64,000 nucleotides of DNA. Origin: Unio delphinus. Taxonomy: Eukaryota; Mollusca; Bivalvia; Unionida; Unionidae. The position numbers and the translations under genes are program-made. Location of the stretch: contig JAQISU010000115.1 of assembly GCA_029339505.1 (NCBI GenBank), forward strand, positions 11,929,001 through 11,993,000. Reading direction: 5' to 3'. Below, piece after piece: positions 14,735 through 63,526 of the stretch; positions within the stretch are counted from its first letter, which is position 1; each line of letters begins with the position of its first letter. Under the pieces are notes generated by a model that had not been told where the DNA came from, did not search any database, and worked only from the letters and a program-made list of their open reading frames with translations.

Positions 14735-14870
14735 GTGAAGTATACCTGTCGAAATGAGTTTTTAAGTGAAGTATACCTGTCGAAATGAGTTTTTTAAGTG
14801 AAGTATACCTGTCGAAATGAGTTTTTTAAGTGAAGTATACATGTCGAAAAGAGTTTTTTAAGTGGAACAA
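14735..14870. repeat. 32-bp minisatellite
   Basis: Four copies of a unit containing 'gaagtatacctgtcgaaatg' followed by 'agttttttaag'. Confidence 0.9.
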
Positions 14871-16784
14871 AACTGAATGTTTATCAGAAGTGTGTTTAAC
14901 TACTTCTTGAGTGACATTTAAAATTGTGCTGTTTGCGTCCTAACAGTTTTAATTGAGATAATAAAAAGGTAAAATAAGTTGGCCAACGCACTGGTTTGTT
15001 TAGTTATTGTGCTTCAATCTATTTATCTGTCGAACTACATATTTGTAAGAACTATGTATATATGTGTGCAAGTAAATACAATTCCAGCGTTGTCTGTCCA
15101 AATGTGATATTAGATAAGATGAACGAACTTTTCTTTTATGATAAATTCTCATCTTTTCTGTCCGGTACAAAAATTACAAATATTTGTTTACTCAAACATC
15201 AACTCTCGATATACGATAGGTCGTCATAACGTGATTAGCGATTGTAAATGCAGCGTTTGAATACGTTGTACTATTTTAATATTGAAGAGGGTCAAATTAA
15301 GACGTGCCTTGAGAGCGATTAAAGAGAAAATCTTGTCGAAAATACCTTCCATATCATCTCTCTTCTGCCGAAAGTCGACCCAATTCTACAGCAAACAAAA
15401 TTTACCAACATATAATAAAAGGATTAGAAAAGTACATATTGAATGTGAAACATATCTAATTTAAAGTCGAGCGATCTCTTAACCAAACAAGCAGGTCACG
15501 AGACCAACCGAGAGGAATAATCAATTTTATCAGGGACTCGTGGCAGAATTATAATGGATTCTAATGTGTTCTTGTGTTAGACCAAACCGATTATTTGGCA
15601 AACAAGAATAGTAATGACATGTAGATAAAGGGAAACGTTGTTAATGTGTTTTATTTAACGCTATTAAGAAACATAAAGTGCAACATAGCACAGAATATAA
15701 AACCTTATTTGAATACCAAAATATTAATATTAATATAAAATTTATCAAGCTAGAATTGAACAATTTATACTGATTAGAAATTTTTACTGCCGATTATTTC
15801 CACCTTATCCAATGTTTCTTTTCAGGCAGGTGTGGGTTAATTAATTTTAGTTTTTAAGATATTATATATTATTCCTCTTTCCATAGGCCTTTTGTTTGCT
15901 TGCTTTGTTTATAAGGCCTTCCGTTTGCTTGCTTGGTTTTTAAGGCTTGTTGTATGCTTACTTGCTTTTTAAGGTTTTATGTTTGTTTGCTTGGATTTTA
16001 ACGGCACATCAACATTTAAACAAACAAAGGGCATTATGACGCACAGGCTATGGTTATAAACTGCCTTACATACAGACACAAAATAGCAGCCGATTGGTTG
16101 ATTTGGTCAGGATTCCAACCAACTATAATTCTGTTGCAGCTTCATCACTCTTACCACTGAGTTACCGTAGCGAACCAGATCCGAAGGAAAGATAAAAGCT
16201 ATAAAATCTCTTGAAAGATCAAGGAAAACCATATCATGAACCATAAGTTTACTTTAGATCAAAGGGACAGGACTTCAATCAAACATAAAGGTTATATAAA
16301 TCACAGCGGAGATGTTTTCTCCCCCGGCTTCTCGATAACTCTGACAAGAGTATCACGAAGTAAATGAAAGGCATTACCCTTATCTTGGCAAACACTACCA
16401 AGCGAGACATTCAGTGTATTCATATCAAAGTTTTATTTCTTCTTTCGAAAATGTTGTGGAAGATATGCTGATTTTCTATGATTTTTCTTGACAAAGCGAC
16501 ATTTAGAAGTAGTACAGTAGTTGCGACCAGTACTATTGCACAATAATGATCTGCATAATACTAATTAATACAATTAATAAAAATGCTAATTAATACAAAA
16601 ACAATCGTCAGCATAGCATGATTTTGTAGAATACTTGTCATTTTTGACGGATATGTTCCAGGACAGAGGGATAAACTGTGCCTTAAGTAAATATATTCAA
16701 ATAAAAACTCAGAAAAATAGTGAACATAAAGATAATTGCTGAGCCGTAGAATATAATTTAGAATTTGTAAAACAACTACCAACA
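14871..16784. other. No gene seen
   Basis: AT-rich sequence. A loose run of 'gcttgcttttaaggc'-like units lies at about 15880-15990. Short open frames at 14996-15229 and 15282-15464 have no recognisable domain. Confidence 0.45.
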
Positions 16785-16899
<115 letters not shown>

Positions 16900-17194
16900 G
16901 ATCAGAATATTTGGAAAGTAATGATCTAAAATTGTACGAAATCTCTTTGATATTAAACATGTTTTTCACGCAATAGAAAAACAAATATTCATATTACTTG
17001 TCGAATGCTTAAACAATGACAGTTTTTAATCGGGCAGTAGTTACTTCATACATTTTTCATAATGAGGTATTAAAATATATTGGCTCGAGAAAAGCATATC
17101 GCTAGAGTGGCGATACCACTTTTATCACCACAGAGGCAATATTACTTTTGTAATATTGTTTTCCCCATTTAACAAGTAACTAGTTTTCCTTCTT

Positions 17195-17219
17195 ATTTTC
17201 TCTCACTCTCTCTCTCTCT

Positions 17220-17297
<78 letters not shown>
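17195..17297. repeat. (CT)n(TA)n microsatellite
   Basis: A short CT run continues into about 36 TA units. Confidence 0.95.
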
Positions 17298-17300
<3 letters not shown>

Positions 17301-17399
17301 AGGATGAACATATAAGACAGATGCGTCATGATTGTATAAGGTCTAATACACAATTTTTAGTCAACAAGAACGCGCGATTAAAGCTAGACGTTTACAAGT

Positions 17400-17491
17400 T
17401 TGATGTGTTGGTTACATATATGTAGTAATGTTGCAAAGTTTGATGTATTGGTTATATCTATGTAGTAAAGTATCAAAGCTTGATGTCTTTG

Positions 17492-17565
<74 letters not shown>

Positions 17566-17789
17566 ATGTAGCAAAGTTGATGAATTGGTTATATCTATGT
17601 AGTAATGTAGCAACGTTTGATGTATTGGTTATGTCTATGTAGTAATGTAGCAAAGTTTGATGTATTGGTTATATCTATGTAGTAATGTAGCAACGTTTGA
17701 TGTATTGGTTATGTCTATGTAGTAATGTAGCAAATTTTGTTGTAATGGAGTATGTCTATGTAGTAATGTGGTAAAGTTTGATGTCTTGG

Positions 17790-17866
<77 letters not shown>

Positions 17867-17935
17867 TATTGTAATGTAGCAATGTTTGATATTGGTTATA
17901 TCTATGTATTAATGTAGCATGGGCACAGCATGGAT
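17400..17935. repeat. About 40-bp minisatellite interrupted by two long (TA)n tracts
   Basis: Units around 'agcaaagtttgatgtattgg' plus 'ttatatctatgtagtaatgt' recur about ten times. Two long TA tracts (17496-17562 and 17791-17860) sit where the short 'ttatatctatg' segment of the unit would be, consistent with expansion from the AT-rich part of the unit. Confidence 0.85.
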
Positions 17936-18734
17936 ACAATATTCCATGTAAATCGACATCTGCCTTAAAAATTAGTAATACAGTAAAATTTGTGTTTTAA
18001 AGTATATAATGACACATTTCACAAGTGAAGTCGAAGATTTTGAACAATAATCTTTGTATATATTAATAACTTTTTAGTTAGCGAGAATATACACCATATT
18101 TGATATGAATCTTAAATCGATTATAAATAAATTATGTGACACTTTATGTTGTTTGTTGTTTTGTAATGTTGTGTTAATAAAAATATATACTTTCAATTAT
18201 TATATAGCGGCATAGTCTGTGACAACTGAACGCATGTGGGTTTATTTCTATCAGAATCATGGAAATTAGGCTTTAGTGATCTCAATTGTATACTAAATTT
18301 CAAAATTTCTCTACAGGTTTTTGGTCCGTTTTGGGGGTTTTTCTATTTTGGTTAAGCCAGTTTCGTGTCTTTGTTGACGTAAATCTTCAAACAGAAGTCA
18401 GTCTGGTATTGCAAAAAGATCGCTTGATGGTTGAGAAAGAAACCAACAAAATAAACAACATTTGTTATGTTCAGAAACAAACACCGCAAAACATTTAATT
18501 AGGCATTGCATTTAACGTCTCCCGGGGTAAATCCCAAAATGTAACATATGTATACATTTGAAAAACTAGCCAATTAAAAAAATGACATATGATTTCTATT
18601 TATACTAGGGGACACAACTATTGGTTTATCATTCAAAGATTTACTACATGTTAACGTCATTGGCTATCATCTACATCTCTCTGAAATATATTTCTTGTTT
18701 ATATTAACATACATCATATTTAATTCTACATTAT
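17936..18734. other. No gene seen
   Basis: AT-rich. An open frame at 18286-18498 has no recognisable motif. Confidence 0.45.
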
Positions 18735-18960
18735 AAAATACCTAGTGCTTCTGCTCGAACAAGACAAAAGACGAACTAGCCCTGTGCTGTATGCGGACAA
18801 TTGTGGTTCACGCAAAGTGTGATGATTTGACAACTGATGATTTAAAAACCATTTCTAGACAATACCCTTATGAATGTCGTGTGTGCAGTCGCATAGCCGA
18901 CGGTGAAGTGTACAACTATGAAAGTGTAATGAACAGGCTAAATAAGGTTATATTACAACT
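18735..18960 (+). pseudogene. Possible PHD-like zinc-finger fragment
   Basis: One frame reads a cysteine/histidine pattern: a Cys-Cys pair (LCCM), His-x2-Cys (HAKC) and, 22 residues on, Cys-x2-Cys (CRVC), with acidic residues between. This spacing is compatible with the second half of a PHD-type finger, either as an exon or as part of a mobile element protein. No clear acceptor or donor frames it and the first ligand pair is uncertain. Confidence 0.3.
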
Positions 18961-19334
18961 ACTAATACTATTACTATTACTATTTTGATTATGAAAAAGC
19001 GTTTTACCGTATTGACAAAAACACACTGATCATAAATGAGCAAATGAAAATAGTAGTGAAAGCTTACTATACTAAAACCCATATATGTAATTGCCAAAGT
19101 GTATGTGAAAACGCCAAATAGCTTGCCAAAAATATGTACCTGCCAGACCGGTCCGGTGTGTTTTATCACTTTTTTATTTGCATTATTTCTAAACTAAAGA
19201 CATATTCTTTACCAGATTAACGATGTATCGGTTCAGTAAACTATTAAAGAATTTACTGTTTCATACGGAATGGGAAAAATCTGATTTAATCATGTTGTGT
19301 GTGATGAGAAACTTTTTCATGGACGTTGTGTTTT

Positions 19335-19570
19335 AAAAAAAGTATAGTACGTGATTTCCGACACGCACTTTGTGTTAACAAATTTCCAGATCCTTTTAGA
19401 ACAATGAATTCTTAATTTTTGTGTTTTACTTTTGCCATATAACATGGGGGGGGGGAATTTTTTCCTCCCGAAATTCTATTATTCGTGCTTTAAGCTATTG
19501 GTAGAATCAATTGTGTTATGTACATTGATTAATCCTAGAATTGATATATTTTGTGTTTGTACCTTTCTAG
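19335..19570. repeat. Duplicated block, segment A (inverted copy)
   Basis: Reverse complement of 11815-12070, allowing for substitutions; recognisable from 'ttgattaatcctagaattga' and 'tttagaacaatgaattctt'. Confidence 0.8.
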
Positions 19571-19607
19571 TTCTTAAAGGCGTGTAATTTGCCAGTAACG
19601 CGTATTA

Positions 19608-19628
19608 TTATTATTAATATTATTATTA

Positions 19629-19664
<36 letters not shown>

Positions 19665-19665
19665 G
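19608..19665. repeat. (ATT)n microsatellite
   Basis: About 18 imperfect ATT units. Confidence 0.95.
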
Positions 19666-19974
19666 CATCGATGTGTTGTAAAATAATCTACAATAAAGGT
19701 GTTGGCATCAAAATGTCGGGGTGGGGGATGTCATCATGTTGTTTTCGTTAACGTTTTAGATGAATGATATTCTTTCTCACGATAATTGATATTTTTCCCC
19801 AAGCAATTTAGCAAAGATATAATATGGATTATTTTGGTATACCGCATCGGTCTACTATACACCGCAATGACGGAATATATAAGTAGAGTTGAAATAACAA
19901 TGTATACCAATAAATATAAAGAATTAGAAAATGTTTGCTTAGTCTATGATCATTCTTTTTCATGATCCATTTAA

Positions 19975-21025
19975 TGCTTTTAGTTTTAAAAAGAATGAAT
20001 TTGTGTTATTTTAGTGCTTATACACAGACCAATTCAACAAATACACACGAATCAGCATATTGATGATGATTTTGACTTCAAATTTACTTTCAAGTTTGAA
20101 ACACTTTTGTATTTAGAAGATCTCAATTTTGTCAGCTAACACTCCCTACAAATGTTGTATTCCATAAATAATAGAATAATTGGTTCTGAAGTCTTTCTTT
20201 CATTTGCGCCGGGGAAAAACAGCCTAGGCCAGAACAAATAAAACAGATAAATCAGTCCATAACCTATAATGACATTGACTAGCGATTTGGAGGCCAACAA
20301 ATGGTCTCTCAGTATGAATACATCTTTGGTTGGTTTATTTATGGGACTAAGAACAGGATGGTAGTGTACCAAGAAAGAGTGCACCAAGGACATTTTCATC
20401 CCAGATCTGGCTTCTATTCTAAATTTGTGATCTTGAACAATTAATAGGCTGTCTCAAAAAATTACATTTACAAGACAAATCAATTTACTGCTACGTTATG
20501 AATTTATGAAGTTCGTAGAGAAGGACACGAAAATAAGTTAAATTTAATAAGTATATCAACTTTTTCTATACAATCGGTACACCATATAACAATTTCATCA
20601 CTTTTAATCAACATTAATTATATTTAAAGAAACGATCATTGCCTTTACGGGTGCTACTTTGGGAATGTGGGACAATAATATTTTTGTTCCGCTGATAAGT
20701 TTACCCCCACCCCCACCCCCATCTCCCAAGAGCATTTATTCCTGTCCACAAGGGATATTACTGACTTAACGTTTAACATCGTATTACAGTATATATGGTG
20801 GAATAATGTGTCTGATTATAAGCAACTCACAGAAGTTATTTCAAAATATAATTTTATACCAAACATATTCCATGCTTGAGAGACTAAAATGTTATATACT
20901 CTCCCAAAATGTTTTGAATGCCTGAATTAGGTTTAGAACACAAGCTCTCGGATCGCTTAGCTGCATACACGGAGAGAAATATCAGTAAATAACTACGCAG
21001 CATAAAATTGCATTTTTCTGATGTA
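19975..21025. repeat. Duplicated block, segments B and C, copy 2
   Basis: Segment B (19975-20735) is collinear with 12930-13690. Segment C (20741-21025) is the reverse complement of about 13721-14000. Its end joins directly onto the 60-bp minisatellite. Confidence 0.85.
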
Positions 21026-21730
21026 GATTCCTCTGGTATCTCAAATTGGGTATTTACAAAAGCATGAAACAAATGATGAAATGTAGATTCCTCTGGTATC
21101 TCAAATTTTGTATTGACAAAAACATGAAACAAATGATGAAATGTAGATTCCTCTGATATCTCAAATTTTGTATTTACAAAAGCATGAAACAAATGATGAA
21201 ATGTAGAATCCTCTGGTATCTCAAATTTTATATTTACAAAAGCATGAAACAAATGATGAAGTGTAGACTCCTCTGGTATCTCAAATTTTGTATTTACAAA
21301 AGGATGAAACAAATTATGAAATGTAGACTCCTGGTATTTCAGATTTTGTATTTACAAAAGCATGAAACAAATGATGAAATGTAGATTCCTCTGGTATCTC
21401 AAAAAGCATAAAAAAGGATGAAATGTAGACTCCTCTAGTATCTCAAATTTTGTATTTACAAAAACATGAAAAAAAGGATGAAATGTAGACTCCTCTAGTA
21501 TCTCAAATTTTCTATTTACAAAAGCATGAAAAAAATGATGAAATGTAGACTCCTGGTATCTCAAATATTTTATTTACAAAAGCATGAAAAAAATGATGAA
21601 ATGTAGACTCCTGGTATCTCAAATATCTTATTTACAAAAGCATGAAAAAAATGATGAAATGTAGACTCCTGGTATCTCACATTTTGTATTTACTAAAGGA
21701 TGAAAAAATGTTGACTCTTCTAGTATCTCA
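21026..21730. repeat. About 60-bp minisatellite
   Basis: About twelve copies of a unit containing 'catgaaacaaatgatgaaat' and 'gtagattcctctggtatctc', with internal deletions in later copies. Because 60 is a multiple of three, several overlapping open frames on both strands run through it; they are not genes. Confidence 0.9.
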
Positions 21731-23868
21731 AATCCAGCAAATCATGATCAAATTCTCATTTAAGATTAAAATTCCTAACTATCCTTTTATCATATTTCTT
21801 TAATAACGGACACTACAGAGGTCAGATTGGTTGTACCTTTCTGCAAACTATCCTCAGGAGAGCGGTTTACCTGAATCATATATGTCACCTTTTTCAACCT
21901 AAGGGAAAATATCATTTAATAATCTTACTTTAGTACCTGTACTTGTAAGTAGGGTTTCATATCTTCATAACCTGCTTTAAATTATTAGAAACTAGCTTAT
22001 GTCAACTCTTAATTGGCATTTTGAAATACTGCATTATTATCTCCTTTCTTCAGCTTAGCTCTGCCTCATTAGACGGCTTCCATTTTATTCTTCCAAATCA
22101 GTGAACCAGAGTGTTTGAGGTATGCTGATAAGGTATTCAAAGGCTGTCTCTGTTATATTTGCTACAGTAAAATATAGATTTTCGGCATTTCAGATAGTTG
22201 GGATGGTTTTGTACAGGTGCTGGTGATGGTGAAAAGTTGTGATTTGTACATCTCATTTTAAAACATGCAAAGTCTTTGGATGTATATGGCTTGTGATGGT
22301 TTGTAGACATGCAAAACGTTTGAAGTTGGTGAGTATGTCTTGGGATGGCTATGGGTATGCAAGTAAGGGAAGATAAAGTATATACGATAACCATTTAAAA
22401 TATAGCATGTTGATCTGATATTATTAGGCTTGAATACATATGCCTTTGCATGGTTAATACATATCAAATTTTGCTGCTAGACAGCATCTTGTCAAATACA
22501 GTCTGCAAAACAGAATGATCTATTTAAATAGCATACTTAAAGTATGTTGGGTTAAGAAGCATTTTTATTTTATAGAGTTCTTATGAAAAACTATAATTTT
22601 AAAAGAGGAAGACATTTAGATTTTGAGTATTGTTCAATAAATTTAAGTTTGTTTATTTTTATGTAAACTTAAGGCATTTGTCATAAATTCTGCGTGCTTC
22701 CATGATGCAAGATAAATTCATGGTAATTCACCTTGTCTAAAGTTTGGATCAACAGGAAAATTTTTTAACACATTTGAAAGCTAATCTTCTCAGTTTTTCT
22801 TGATAGAAGTCTTATCATACAATACTTGAGCTTGGTTTGTCATCAGTGGTCATCATGGTACATTACTTGTGTCGGGATCAAAATAATGCAGTATCCAAGT
22901 TAGTATGTAGGTAGGTAGGTAGGTAGGTAGGTATGTAAATATGCATAAAAATGATCATATTACTGTCACCTTCATGCTTTTTATGAACTGGTTTTCATTC
23001 ATTATTTTTCATTCAATGTTTCTAAAGTTGAATATAGGCATTGTTGTTGTGATGATTTGGAATAAAATCATCTCTTAAGATCATATTATTATTACTGCAT
23101 TGTTGTTATCATAGTAACTAAGTTCTTTGGTATAAGATCAACAAATAAAATCTTAGACCAAAATGCTTTTTTATATTTGAAATGTTTAAGACCATGCGAG
23201 TACATCGTAGACAAATATAAGCTTGGAAGCCAAAACTTTATTGAATTTAAGTGCTCAGTCTTAACACTTCACTGAAAACAAAACACTTGATGTACCTGTA
23301 TTTGGTGGAACTTGAACAATCCAAGCCAAATCATTAAAAATCTCACTTTTCTTAATAATAAATTGAAAAAAAATCTCTTCAAATCATGGCTGATTGGGCA
23401 AGAGAGTATGGAGTGTAAAATAAATAAATATGAAAAATATGTACTTTTGTCATACTTTCTATTCATTCTAGTCTGAGCCTGGTTACCATGGCAACTATCA
23501 TATCATCCCCTGCATGCTAAGAAAAAGTATACTAAATACCCATCAAGTGTCCACAACAAATTTCCCACTATAAAGAAAAGTATGATTATACAAGAATTAA
23601 ATTCAAATTACTGAATTAATGGATAAATGCTTTGCATATTAGGATGTTCAACCAACAGACTCATTCATGCACATGAAAGGATTAAGGAGGCACCCTTACA
23701 GTGTCCAGCTGTCTGTCACAGTTGTTGCAGTGCCATTAAGTGGTCTAATAACAATTACAATAACCCACACACTGGATAACATTCAGTTACAAGGACGAAT
23801 TTTACATACGATGGTCACATTTGTTGACAAGTGAATCATACAGCTGATCAGTCCAGGATTAGAACTGT
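21731..23868. other. No gene seen
   Basis: AT-rich, with a (GTAG)n microsatellite at about 22907-22934. Short minus-strand frames at 22137-22467 and 23269-23466 lack domain features. Confidence 0.45.
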
Positions 23869-24006
23869 CTGTAATCATCTTTTAACCTATATTCTGTGTC
23901 AGCCATCTTTACTTGCTAGCATGTCGATGACACTGATCTGTAATCATCTTTTAACCCATATTCTGTCTCAGCCATCTTTACTTGCTAGCATGTCGATGAC
24001 ACTTAT
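23869..24006. repeat. 69-bp tandem duplication
   Basis: Two nearly identical 69-bp copies (23869-23937 and 23938-24006) beginning 'ctgtaatcatcttttaacc'. Confidence 0.9.
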
Positions 24007-24322
24007 CTGCAGCTGTGAGAGAGTTTAAACTCCACCAAGCCTCATCATGTCTCGACCATGGAATGTGAGACTATGGCTCTGCAACCATTGAGATCAAAAT
24101 GATTCATGAGTTGACATAATGAAATGATAAACACTTGCACCATGTTATAAGTGTTTTAATTGAAAGTAAATTAAGTCTTATTTTACCCCAAACTCATTAT
24201 ATCATTTGTCTAATAGAATCTATCCATATTTCAGGTGTTACTGTACTACTATAACCTCCAGATGATTAGAAAGTTAATGCTGTTATTGAGGGTACTAAAC
24301 AGTTTGATCATCCAGTTGAACC

Positions 24323-25152
24323 TGTTACGTATATTTGATTTAAATTATTTAATTTTAATTGTCAGATCCAAAGTTGTCATTCTGGGTTTAAAATTCATTA
24401 ATTGGGAGATATCTATTCTGGAAAATTCAGGCTGACCTAGACTCTATCTGTAAACACAGATTGACCTTGCTTGTTAATCTCATTATCTGACCTTGCTTCA
24501 GAGTGATAAACAGGCCTTTAAAACGATCGGATAAATCCAAGGACAACTTTTTCTTTTTAGTTCTGGGGGATGAGAAATGATTGATTTTCTTCTGGGTCAT
24601 TCCATTCGTACGTGTTTTTATGATCGTACGTTCTTTCTGTGACCTTCTGGAAAATCACATGACCCCTTGTTTATGTAAAAACAGGTATTTAAATTATTGT
24701 TTGGGAGAGAACAATTCAATAGAATTTCTGGGCTTTAAATTAATAGTTGTGTTTTGAGTTATATTGGAAATTGTGTCAATTCGTTGGCGCAAGAGGAAAT
24801 ATTTTATTTATCTGGAAAAGAACATGTGCTCATAGATTTTTCATTTGGATTATTAGAAAAACAAGAACTGACTAAATCACGTGACGTCGTCGTCCATATT
24901 GGATTACATCGTCAAGATTCGAACCTGGAACTATTAGGACATTTATTTATCAGGACTCTTGCAATTCCATTAGTGGATTATTTTTGTGAATTCTATATTG
25001 GATTATATTTGGACTTGATTCTCTGCAACCGTAAGTTTATTTATGTTCTCTTATAAAACATTTGTACTTTATAAATTCATTGTTAAATTTTACAAGCTTC
25101 TTTGTTTTCACTCTTTCTGTGTTGCTGCTTATTCGAGCCTAAGCACGTAACA
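24323..25152. mobile_element. Solo LTR (830 bp)
   Basis: The element begins TGTTACGT and ends ACGTAACA, an 8-bp perfect terminal inverted repeat with the TG...CA ends of an LTR. It is flanked by a 4-bp direct repeat AACC (24319-24322 and 25153-25156), the duplication size typical of Gypsy-type insertions. No second LTR or gag-pol frame is nearby, so it is a solo LTR left by recombination. The open frame at 24754-25056 is inside the LTR and not a gene. Confidence 0.85.
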
Positions 25153-25156
25153 AACC

Positions 25157-26054
25157 TAAGGATGCCATGACAACTAGTGACCCCACCACAATTGGGGGTT
25201 CATGGGAAGTCAGTCCTGATCCTTCTGTTACCAGATATGGTTGGTGTCTGCTATATGTACTAACAGTTGAAAGGCTTCAGAACTAATACTCATGTTAAAA
25301 CAGTATTACTGTATTTAATTTTTCAGTTTTTCATTGTTTTGCTACCTGAGCGATATATATAACTGTTCAAATTGCAACGATATGAAAATGTATAGAACAT
25401 GTAAGAATTTTCAGAGCATTTTCAGTCATAATAAGTACAATAATGCATTGTTATTTTTTAAAACTAATTGTGTTATTAAGTATGGTCATCATTGTCCGAC
25501 TGATCATAAAGATAAACTAGAATTATGTTTGAATATTTAAAATTAGTAAATTACATTTTTTAACATACCACCGTAGAGTCTGAAAATGTCACAAACACTG
25601 AAATATTTAATGTTACATTTATTTAGTAAATCATACAAAAGTAGTAACAACTTTGACATTTACTGGCTTTACATCACTAAAGAATTTTGCAGTGTGTATT
25701 ATGGACCCAGTAAATGTCAAAAGCATTCATCAATCTCTCAGATGACATTGAAAAAAGACTCTAAGACACAGACAAACAGACAGTGTTGGGGATTTGGGTG
25801 AATCAGAAAGTTTTTTAAACATTCAAGGGGGTTCCATGAGTGTGACCTAATATATGATGTCATGATGGAATTAATAACTATTTTTTTAATATAAGATAAA
25901 TCTGTATAAAATTACTGGAAATTCAAATTTGATAGAAAAAGATAACAAACATATTTTCCTTGAAACATTTAATACAATTACTAATCAAAAATAGTTTCAC
26001 ACCCATGTCCACACTCACATAAACCCAACCACATAAAATATACCAGGTTTATGT
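25157..26054. other. No gene seen
   Basis: AT-rich, without coding signal. Confidence 0.45.
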
Positions 26055-26221
26055 CTTTTACACTCCATTGGACAGTACACTATTTTCTTAATTTGCTGCT
26101 GTCAGTTGTTTTTTACAATCCATTGGACAGTATACTATTTTCTTAATTTGCTGCTGTCAGTTGTTTTTTACAATCCATTGGACAGTATACTATTTTCTTA
26201 ATTTGCTGCTGTCAGTTGTTT
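26055..26221. repeat. 55-bp minisatellite
   Basis: Three almost identical copies of a unit containing 'acaatccattggacagtata' and 'ctgctgtcagttgttt'. Confidence 0.9.
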
Positions 26222-26374
26222 CAGGTGGGGCTCTTTAAAGGTAATATAAAGTTGTTCATATTCATTTTGGCATTCGTTTGAGACGTAAATTGTTCCAAGT
26301 TCACCAAAAGTCTTGTTTAAATTTCTCAGTATAGAAGATTATATTTCTATATGTGTTTATATATATACATACAT

Positions 26375-26375
26375 G

Positions 26376-26421
<46 letters not shown>

Positions 26422-26455
26422 GGTGTGTGTATGGGTGTGGGTGTGGGTGTGAATG
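26375..26455. repeat. (TG)n/(TGGG)n microsatellite
   Basis: About 20 TG units with interspersed TGGG variants. Confidence 0.95.
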
Positions 26456-27360
26456 ACACACATACTAGGTTTTGATGCCATCAAAGGATCTTGTTCACTC
26501 AATAACGAATGATGTGTATATGGTATTTGCAATGTGTGTAAACAAAACACAATATGCTCTCCCAAGTTGCTGAGCTTCAGAGTCAAATTATATGACTTCT
26601 GAAATTTGGATTAGGTGGGCACTGCTCAATATGCAGACAACTAAGCTTTTTTAAAATTAAAGCTGTATTTAAATATTATTCCATAAAAATACAAATCATG
26701 CTTGTTCACTATTCCAACTGCCAAAATAATCATGGCGTGTATTTTATATATGGAGTAAAATCCAACTTCAAGGAACATCTACGCTGATCATAAACTTGCC
26801 AGTAATCTTAAATAATGATGGCTTGAACATTTTCATTTAAGGGAATGATGACTCTTTATGATTGTACCTATAACACAGACATTGTTCCTATGAAAATTAG
26901 CTTTTTGCAAAAGTCTTAACATCATCTTATCTTTTTTTAACCAGTTAAAGATATTGAACATAATTTTTTTTAAGTAGGGGAAGTTAGGTATCAGAGTTTT
27001 TTTTGCATAGCACATCATATTATGCCAGATATACATTTATCTTTGAAAGTATGCTAGCTTGCCATGAATTGTCATAATTTCTTACATTTACAGTTGAATA
27101 ATTAATGATAAGTATCACAACAAATGACAATTCTACTTACCGACCATGTAATTTTCATGGAGACTTTGCATGCTAACACTGTTAACTGTTATTCTGTCAT
27201 TTACAGGTGCTACCGTATATATTTATTTCACTTTCAAAAGGTGTCATTAACAGTGTTTTTACAGCCAAAGACATTAATCAGAACATCAAAGTTCTGTACG
27301 AATTGAATATTAAAATTTGTAAGTATTGAGCAAAGAAAGCATTATTCTCATTATTTTGTT
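26456..27360. other. No gene seen
   Basis: AT-rich. Short open frames on both strands without recognisable motifs. Confidence 0.45.
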
Positions 27361-27372
27361 ACAGTTTTGGGG

Positions 27373-27627
27373 AGGGGCCCCGATTGGTTGAGTGGTCTAA
27401 AGCGCTTTCCATTACGGATCACTGCCATCTCAACTCTGCGTAGGTTTGAGTCTAAAATTTGGCTAATGTAGTTATGTGAGAAAGCTAGCCAGTAGCTTCT
27501 CATGGGTCGGTGGTTCTTTGAAGGGGTTTTTGCGGGTTTTTCCTCATCCAATAATACTGGCCGCCATGTATAGCCTATCGTGTACTGATAAATAGCGTTA
27601 AACTCTACAAAAGCAACAACAACAACA
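27373..27627 (+). mobile_element. tRNA-derived SINE with target duplications
   Basis: Same family as 5904-6160: a tRNA-like head (TGAGTGGTCTAAAGCGC), a conserved body around 'ctagccagtagcttctcatg', and a tail with 'ggccgccatgtatag' and 'gcgttaaac' ending in (CAA)n. A 12-bp target duplication ACAGTTTTGGGG flanks it (27361-27372 and 27628-27639), showing LINE-dependent retroposition. Confidence 0.9.
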
Positions 27628-27639
27628 ACAGTTTTGGGG

Positions 27640-27810
27640 TGTTGTTTAACAGCACTTGGTTAGATTATGTCATGGCAAATAGAGTCAAGTCCATTGCCCT
27701 AAAAATACACTATTGTAGCTGATCTGATCTTGTGTAGTGGTAGTAATCTAACCCACATAATTCTGGTCATGAGCCCAAACTGCTAACCACTGAACCACTG
27801 TTATCAAAAG
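27640..27810 (-). mobile_element. Second tRNA-derived SINE, opposite strand
   Basis: On the minus strand, from about 27808, an A-box-like TGGTTCAGTGGTTAGCA is followed by a B-box-like GTGGGTTAGATTAC and a body ending in a 'gttaaacaacaccc'-like tail next to the target duplication of the plus-strand SINE. Confidence 0.6.
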
Positions 27811-27884
27811 TACCTTATTGGTGAGAGCAGCATTATTATCATATCAAGTATAAAATGCATTGAGAATTTTTAACTCTTTTACAG

Positions 27885-63526
<35,642 letters not shown>

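Noticed and set aside
20884..21564. Several overlapping long frames on both strands
   Set aside because: They arise because the minisatellite unit length is a multiple of three.
24754..25056. 100-residue frame
   Set aside because: It lies inside the solo LTR and has no domain features.
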